Assembly: GCA_016214895.1 (NCBI GenBank)
Contig: JACRMR010000003.1
Location: forward strand, 372,001-436,000
Length of the DNA stretch: 64,000 nucleotides
Source of the DNA: a candidate division KSB1 bacterium
GTDB taxonomy: Bacteria; Electryoneota; RPQS01
Reading direction: 5' to 3'
This document shows, piece after piece, positions 59,122-64,000 of this stretch. The translations under genes and the position numbers were made by a program. Position 1 is the stretch's first letter. Each line of letters opens with the position of its first letter. The notes under the pieces are model-generated. The model did no database searches, had not been told where the DNA came from, and was given only the letters and a program-made list of their open reading frames with translations.

Positions 59122-59703
59122 TCAATTCCGCGCGGTCATGAGATCAACAGAGATCTTTTGTTCTTCGGACAGGCGCATGACGAGGAACTGCGGGAGCGGA
59201 ATTCCGAAGTCTTTCATTTTCATTGTGAATGATGCTTCGACGCGCATGCGTGCTCCACCGTCCAGCATGGTCAGGAACGACTCGGGTTCGATTTCCCTCG
59301 TCACACCGTGGAGTGTCAGGTTGCCCACAACGGAGACGGCGGTTCGGATTCCATCGGGCAGTGTTCCGCCCGGAATCTCCAAGCGCGTCAGCGTAAACGT
59401 GGCTTCAGGATACTGGTCCGTCTCCAGGTGGTTCTCACGCATGTGTCGATCCCGCAACTCGATTCCTGTCTTGAGTGACAGTAGATCGACATGAATTTCG
59501 GCACGCCCAGAACCGTCACCGGTTGCGACCACCGGTTCGATGATTCCGGTAACGGTCTGGGTCCGGCCGATAACATTTTCAAGCGGAGCCTCGCTTTCAA
59601 ACTGCACGAAAGTCAGCGGGCTGCCGGAGATAATAGTGTAGCTGCCTGTCTGAGCAATGCCGGTAGCGGCGAGCAGGAGCAGGATGAAAATGGTGTTGTG
59701 CAT
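59122..59703 (-). CDS. YceI-family exported protein, second copy (193 aa)
   Basis: The start at 59703 follows GAGGA; the open frame further upstream is not used. A signal peptide (HNTIFILLLLAATGIAQ) precedes VQFESEAPLENVIGRTQ, VDLLSLKTGIELRDRHMREN, YPEATFTLTRL and LTLHGVTREI, all aligned with the YceI family and with the copy at 19319. It lies next to the cupredoxin-propeller gene on the same strand, which precedes it by 70 bp. The ligand is unknown. Confidence 0.88.
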   Translation of the reverse strand: MHNTIFILLLLAATGIAQTGSYTIISGSPLTFVQFESEAPLENVIGRTQTVTGIIEPVVATGDGSGRAEIHVDLLSLKTGIELRDRHMRENHLETDQYPEATFTLTRLEIPGGTLPDGIRTAVSVVGNLTLHGVTREIEPESFLTMLDGGARMRVEASFTMKMKDFGIPLPQFLVMRLSEEQKISVDLMTARN

Positions 59704-59773
59704 TTGTCCTCGGGTAGTGCGCGGGTCTGTCAACGCCATGTGACACCTTCCAGGAGTCTCTCCTTCGTCCAAC

Positions 59774-61261
59774 CTACTTTAGCAGTGTCATCTTCCTTGT
59801 TTGCATCGATCCTGCGGCAGTGAGCTGATAGAAATAGACGCCACTGGGAAGGTCGCTGCCGGAAAACGGGATCTGGTGTGCACCGGCGGCCAAGAGGCCA
59901 TCGACCGGCGTAGCGACTTCGCGGCCGATGACGTCGAAGACACGGAGCGAAACATGGCCCGCCGCGGGTAGGGTGAAAGCAATGGTCGTGACAGGGTTGA
60001 ACGGATTCGGATAGTTCGCGGCCAGTGCGGGCGCGCCGGGATGCGCCGCGTGACGTTCGCCAGGGGCAGGATTCAGCGTGATCGACCGCTTGAAGATGCG
60101 GCCGTCTCCGGTGACAAGGTAGCCGGTTTGAGCATTGACGAAGAACACGCTGTTGAATGTAGCAACAGCCGGGGGCAATTGCGCGTGCCACATCTCGCCT
60201 CCATCATCGGTATTGGCGAGGAAGCCTCCAGCGCCGCACAGCCAAACCATGTTGGGATCCGCCGCCTGGATGTCCATTAGCGCGACGGTGGTGCCGCTGG
60301 TTTGCGGCGTCCAACTCAGCCCACCGTCCAGCGTGTGATAGACGCGACCCTGACCGCCCGTTACCCAGGCTCGCTCGGAGTCCAGCGCAAAGACTGCCTC
60401 AAACTCGTCCTCTTCGCCATCCGGCACACTGAGTTGCGTCTCCCAATTTGCGCCGCCGTCTGACGTGAAGAGAATCAGGCCGCGTGAGCCGACGATCCAG
60501 CCGCTCTGACTGTCCAGCATGTGAATTCCGCGCAGATCATCGGTTGCCGGGCTGCTCTGGGGTGACCATGTGGCGCCGCCATTGGTAGTGTGAATCAGGA
60601 TTCCGTCTCTGCCCGCCGCCCAGCCATTCTGATTGTCGGCGAACCAGACATCCCGCAGCTTATCGGGTGCTCCGCTCGTTTGCGAAGTCCAGGATACCCC
60701 GCCGTTCGTCGAGTGCAACATCATCCCGTCATTGCCGCACGCCCAGCCCTCCGTGGCGCTGACGAAGTACACCGCCTCGCAATCATCCGACGTTGGCACG
60801 AGTGTCCAATTCTGACCGCCATTGGTTGTGCGCAGCACTCCCGCATCGGCAGCGATCCACCCGATGCTTTCGTCCCAGAATCTTATGTCATTGAGCGGAA
60901 AAGTCGTCGGGCTTGTCTGTTCAGTCCATGTGGTGTCGCCGCCGCCGGCGGTGCCGACGTTGACGACGCCCGTCATATTCGAATGATAAGCACAGACATA
61001 CGCAAAGCTGCCCATCTGGTTGAAAGCATGGGCGAAGTTGTCGTTCGTGCCCATGAAGCCGCTGTCAAAGCTGTTGTCGGTGGCGGTCACGGTGTGCGGT
61101 GCCTGATCGCTGTTCGTCCATACGACCGTATCTCCGGGTTGCACGGTGATCTCGACGGGAGCGAACGCATAGTTCAAGATGTCAACTGCATGGGTATTCC
61201 CCTGCGCAGCCACCGCGTGCAGGACGAACACAGACAGAGTGATGTAGAGCTTGGCATTCAT
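59774..61261 (-). CDS. Secreted cupredoxin fused to a Ycf48-like propeller and a sorting domain (495 aa)
   Basis: A signal peptide (residues 1-19) is followed by a plastocyanin-like domain with a full type 1 copper site: His56 (APHTV), Cys90, His93 and Met96 (CAYHSNM). Residues about 110-405 are six or so Ycf48/BNR blades (TTNGGQNWTL, STNGGVSWTSQ, TTNGGATWSPQ, HTLDGGLSWTPQ). The last 80 residues are a type A sorting domain (NYPNPFNPVTTIAFTLPAAG to LLK). It is probably exported by type IX secretion. A copper protein on a propeller scaffold could carry electrons on the cell surface, but this is only an inference. Confidence 0.85.
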   Translation of the reverse strand: MNAKLYITLSVFVLHAVAAQGNTHAVDILNYAFAPVEITVQPGDTVVWTNSDQAPHTVTATDNSFDSGFMGTNDNFAHAFNQMGSFAYVCAYHSNMTGVVNVGTAGGGDTTWTEQTSPTTFPLNDIRFWDESIGWIAADAGVLRTTNGGQNWTLVPTSDDCEAVYFVSATEGWACGNDGMMLHSTNGGVSWTSQTSGAPDKLRDVWFADNQNGWAAGRDGILIHTTNGGATWSPQSSPATDDLRGIHMLDSQSGWIVGSRGLILFTSDGGANWETQLSVPDGEEDEFEAVFALDSERAWVTGGQGRVYHTLDGGLSWTPQTSGTTVALMDIQAADPNMVWLCGAGGFLANTDDGGEMWHAQLPPAVATFNSVFFVNAQTGYLVTGDGRIFKRSITLNPAPGERHAAHPGAPALAANYPNPFNPVTTIAFTLPAAGHVSLRVFDVIGREVATPVDGLLAAGAHQIPFSGSDLPSGVYFYQLTAAGSMQTRKMTLLK

Positions 61262-61719
61262 GAGCGGTCGTGGTTAGAATTCCGGAGTATGTGAAGTCGT
61301 CAGATTTTGGACGCGGCGGTGGGCGGGTCGCCATCCCTGAGCATTGCCCACCACCGCACTTGTTGAGGAGGCATCGCAACGAACTGGCTCATCCCGGCGT
61401 CTCGGAGATTCAATGTCGTTACGACTACGTTCACAGGAAAAGCAAGCGTCGTGCCAACGGGGTACCGAGAGTTCAAAATGGCGCTGTAACCATATAGTAA
61501 TAATAATCATACATGCTCAATTCGAATCGAACTTGTTATACGATATCATATAGGCCGTGGTCGGGCCGACTTGGGGCATGAACGCCACACTCCTCGATAA
61601 CTACCTGAGTATCAATGTCCTTGAACACTGTGGAACAAAGTCCACAGTTGCCGATAACCATTTACCATTGTATCTCAGCGAGCGGAGACTTATCTTACAC
61701 GGCAAATTGGAGCAGCCAA
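61262..61719. promoter_or_regulatory. Intergenic region between divergent genes with a palindrome and a promoter
   Basis: A perfect inverted repeat ACTGTGGA-ACAAAG-TCCACAGT lies at 61627-61648. A probable promoter for the kinase gene is TTGTAT (61668-61673), 17 bases, TATCTT (61691-61696). No gene is supported in this interval; frames on both strands lack ribosome sites. Confidence 0.55.
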
Positions 61720-63210
61720 ATGTTCATCCGGCCCGGACTCACACGATTCTTCACACTCAATTTCGTGCTGCTTGACATCCTGATCGTGGGAACGGGGGGT
61801 GTCATCGCCTACCGGCTCGGTCGCGCCAATCTCATTGCGGTGGCCGAACACTACGCCGTCGCCGCGGTCAATCATTTGGCCTGGGCGATCGACAAATTCT
61901 ATTTGACACCGTGGGAGCTAAGCTTCGACTCATTCCCGTACGATAATCCGATGGCTCACAAAGAGTTGACGGGCATCGTAGCTACCTTTGTGAGCGGCTT
62001 CAGCGTGGAACGGGTGACCTATTACGATCAGCAAGCGCGCGTGCTTTTCTCGACCGACTCGAGCGTGGAGCACCGCGCTCAAACCAGCAACCCGCTGCTT
62101 AGGTCAGCGCTGGCAGGAGACAACGCCTCAGAGCTGATTCTCGAGCCGACACCGGCCCACATGGATTCGGCGAGCGGGTCAACGGATCACCTGCTGGCCT
62201 ACGTGCCGGTCACGATCCGGGCCCATGACGGGACCTCCGCTCGCATCGTGTTCGAGGTCGTGATGAACGTTGCCGGAACCTACCGCAAAGTGGAACAACT
62301 TCGCTTTGTGATCGTGCTCAGTACGCTCGCCACAGGCATTGCTTTGTTCCTGGTGGTCTGGTTGATCGCCACCCGGGCGGACCGCATGATCATCGCCGAA
62401 AATCGTGAGCGTGTGCTGCTGGCGGATCAGATTCGCGAGCAAAACGAGCAACTCGAGAGCATCGTCAAGCAGCGCACTCAACAGTTGCTTGATGCTCAGG
62501 CGGGTCTCGTTCAGATGGAGAAGATGGTAGCGACCGGTCAACTCGCGGCCGGAGTCGCGCACGAGATCAACAACCCCGTCGGGATCATCCAGAACCGGCT
62601 TGAGATTCTGCTGGATGACTTGCGACGAGGACGACCGATCGCCGATCTGGAAACCCATTTGTCGATGATGCACCGGCAGTCCGAGCGCGTGTCGAAGATT
62701 GTCAGCCGGTTGCTTTCATTCGCCAGAAAATCAACGACTGGAAAGTCGCCGATTCAGCTCAGCTCCGTGTTTAGCGGTGTGCTGATGCTGGTACAGAAGG
62801 AAATTGAAAAACGCGGGATCCAGTTCAACCAGCGGATTACCGCCGACCTGCCCGCCTTGCGCGGAAACAGTGTTGAGCTGGAGCAGGTCTTCATCAACTT
62901 GCTGGTGAACGCGATGGACGCGACGCCGCGCGGCGGGACGATTGACCTCATCGCGCAACGGATGAATGACCGCCTGCAGATTCAGGTCATCGACTCGGGC
63001 GCCGGCATTGCCCCCGAACATCAGTCACGGATCTTCGACCCCTTCTTCACAACCAAGGATGTCGGCGTCGGGACCGGCTTGGGATTGGCCATTACTTATC
63101 GAATTGTCGAAGATCACGACGGGACGATCATGGTGGCCAGCATGCCCGGCCATGGGACCACTTTCACGCTCCATTTCCCGATTCTCCAACCGGAAAGCAC
63201 CCAGTCATGA
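61720..63210 (+). CDS. Sensor histidine kinase (496 aa)
   Basis: I start at ATG 61720, with GGAG about eight bases upstream; frames that begin at 61615 lack this. There are two membrane helices (about residues 14-32 and 193-217) around a periplasmic sensor region with no recognised domain. A coiled-coil-like linker leads to the H-box [12 protein letters not shown] (His281), an N-box NLLVNAMDA and Gly-rich ATP-lid motifs ([18 protein letters not shown]). Its stop overlaps the start of the NtrC-type regulator, with which it forms a two-component system. Confidence 0.92.
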   Translation: MFIRPGLTRFFTLNFVLLDILIVGTGGVIAYRLGRANLIAVAEHYAVAAVNHLAWAIDKFYLTPWELSFDSFPYDNPMAHKELTGIVATFVSGFSVERVTYYDQQARVLFSTDSSVEHRAQTSNPLLRSALAGDNASELILEPTPAHMDSASGSTDHLLAYVPVTIRAHDGTSARIVFEVVMNVAGTYRKVEQLRFVIVLSTLATGIALFLVVWLIATRADRMIIAENRERVLLADQIREQNEQLESIVKQRTQQLLDAQAGLVQMEKMVATGQLAAGVAHEINNPVGIIQNRLEILLDDLRRGRPIADLETHLSMMHRQSERVSKIVSRLLSFARKSTTGKSPIQLSSVFSGVLMLVQKEIEKRGIQFNQRITADLPALRGNSVELEQVFINLLVNAMDATPRGGTIDLIAQRMNDRLQIQVIDSGAGIAPEHQSRIFDPFFTTKDVGVGTGLGLAITYRIVEDHDGTIMVASMPGHGTTFTLHFPILQPESTQS

Positions 63211-64000
63211 GTCCACAGCCGAAGATTCTGGTGATCGACGACGAGCCCGATATGCTGGACAACTGCAACTTGATGCTCGGTCGGGAGGGTTATGACGTCC
63301 GCACGCTGCTCGACGGACGGGAATTGGGCGCATGTTTAAGCGCCTATGACCCGGATCTGGTGCTCACCGACCTGATGATTCCGCACAAGGATGGGATGGC
63401 CATTCTGGAGGAATTGCGGTATTCCCATCCCGACGTTCCCGTGCTGATGATGACGGCCTATGCCACGATCGAGACCGCCGTCGATGCGATGAAGCTTGGC
63501 GCGGCCGACTACATTGTCAAGCCGTTTTCTCAAGATCAACTAATTTTGCTGGTGCGGCGCGTGTTGAAGGAGCGCAATCTTGTGCTGGAAAACCGGCGCT
63601 TGCGACTCGAGCTTGAGCGGCAGTCGTTAACTGGGCGCCTGGTGGCGGCTGATCCGGCGATGCAGAATGTGCTGGGGATTGTCGCGCGCGTGGCGGATAC
63701 GGATGTCAGCGTAATGATCCAAGGGGAATCCGGCACGGGGAAGGAGGTAATTGCCCGTGCGATACACGAATCCTCGCGGCGCGGCGGACATCCGTTTGTT
63801 GCCGTGAACTGCAGTGCATTGCCGTCGCAGCTCATGGAGAGTGAGTTGTTCGGACATGAGAAGGGTGCGTTCACCGGTGCGGTGGCGGCGCGGAAGGGGC
63901 TGCTTGATGAGGCGCACGGCGGGACGTTCTTCTTCGATGAAGTAACGGAGATGGACTCGGGCATGCAAGCGAAGCTCCTGCGCGTCGTCCAGGAGCGGAC
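63207..64000 (+). CDS. NtrC-family sigma54-dependent response regulator, cut by the window edge
   Basis: The start at ATG 63207 overlaps the kinase stop. A receiver domain (residues 1-120) has the acidic pocket DDE (11-13), the phospho-acceptor Asp55 (LVLTDLMIP) and the conserved Lys near 105 (YIVKPF). After a linker comes an AAA+ domain with Walker A GESGTGKE, the GAFTGA loop that touches sigma54, and Walker [10 protein letters not shown]. The DNA-binding part lies outside the window. It would activate genes with -24/-12 promoters; no such target was found with certainty here. Confidence 0.95.
   Translation, partial: MSPQPKILVIDDEPDMLDNCNLMLGREGYDVRTLLDGRELGACLSAYDPDLVLTDLMIPHKDGMAILEELRYSHPDVPVLMMTAYATIETAVDAMKLGAADYIVKPFSQDQLILLVRRVLKERNLVLENRRLRLELERQSLTGRLVAADPAMQNVLGIVARVADTDVSVMIQGESGTGKEVIARAIHESSRRGGHPFVAVNCSALPSQLMESELFGHEKGAFTGAVAARKGLLDEAHGGTFFFDEVTEMDSGMQAKLLRVVQER

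Noticed and set aside
1-64000. tRNA, rRNA, CRISPR arrays, insertion sequences or prophage genes
   Set aside because: No cloverleaf-type sequence, rRNA-like stretch, regular repeat-spacer array, transposase or phage protein was recognised by reading. A covariance-model and profile search would be needed to exclude small RNAs.

Overview
The window looks like chromosomal DNA of an uncultured bacterium of the FCB assemblage (Fibrobacteres-Chlorobi-Bacteroidetes and allied candidate phyla). Basis: at least five predicted exported proteins end in a type A C-terminal sorting domain (a YPNP or PNPFN start, a hydrophobic L-x-A core, a GxYxxR/L segment and a terminal K or R) of the kind read by type IX secretion. 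The DNA is mostly GC-rich, densely packed, and uses ATG, GTG and TTG starts. The exact phylum cannot be told from this sequence.

Layout. 1-1259 is the end of a minus-strand gene for a secreted beta-propeller (BNR/Ycf48-like) protein. 1890-2699 is a beta-barrel-like exported protein. 2815-5992 (minus) is a sulfide-response cluster: an ArsR-rhodanese regulator behind a perfect palindromic operator, a monoheme cytochrome c, an SQR-like flavoprotein and a DsrE-type protein. 6180-11605 is a heavy-metal RND efflux operon with a small Cys-rich exported protein and an adaptor carrying six Cys/His repeats. 11878-16548 has two secreted sorting-domain proteins, one an M6-type metalloprotease with a beta-helix. 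16627-24894 holds housekeeping and envelope genes (M23 peptidase, FmdB zinc ribbon, OsmC, HU, YceI, a CPA2 antiporter, a YciO/Sua5-family protein, a CPBP-like membrane protein). 24924-35501 mixes secreted propeller proteins with electron-transfer flavoprotein genes (etfB and etfA) separated by a SpoIIE-type phosphatase. 35598-36940 is a two-gene HicA-like module on DNA that looks less GC-rich. 36984-38995 is a glycosyltransferase/methyltransferase pair. 39112-43530 (minus) is a 1472-residue exported beta-helix protein.

The core of the window is 44628-58944, an unbroken plus-strand run of 17 genes: hdrC, hdrB, a short hdrA, a fusion of a NuoG/HoxU-like [2Fe-2S] module to the C-terminal half of HdrA, mvhD, mvhG, mvhA, a hydrogenase maturation protease, a small DnaJ-type zinc-finger protein, a metal-permease-like membrane protein, and hypF, hypC, hypD, hypE, hypA, hypB. 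Together they can encode and mature a group 3c [NiFe] hydrogenase coupled to a heterodisulfide-reductase-like electron-bifurcating complex. The most unusual point is that HdrA is split inside its FAD domain, with extra Fe-S clusters fused to the second half. A Rex-type palindrome (TTGTGAA-N4-TTCACTA) lies in the promoter region ahead of hdrC. The window ends with a YceI paralogue, a cupredoxin-propeller protein, and a histidine kinase with an NtrC-type regulator cut by the right edge.

Intergenic DNA carries several families of GC-rich palindromic repeats. Members of similar type lie in frame inside two protein-coding genes. No tRNA, rRNA, CRISPR array, transposase or phage gene was recognised.
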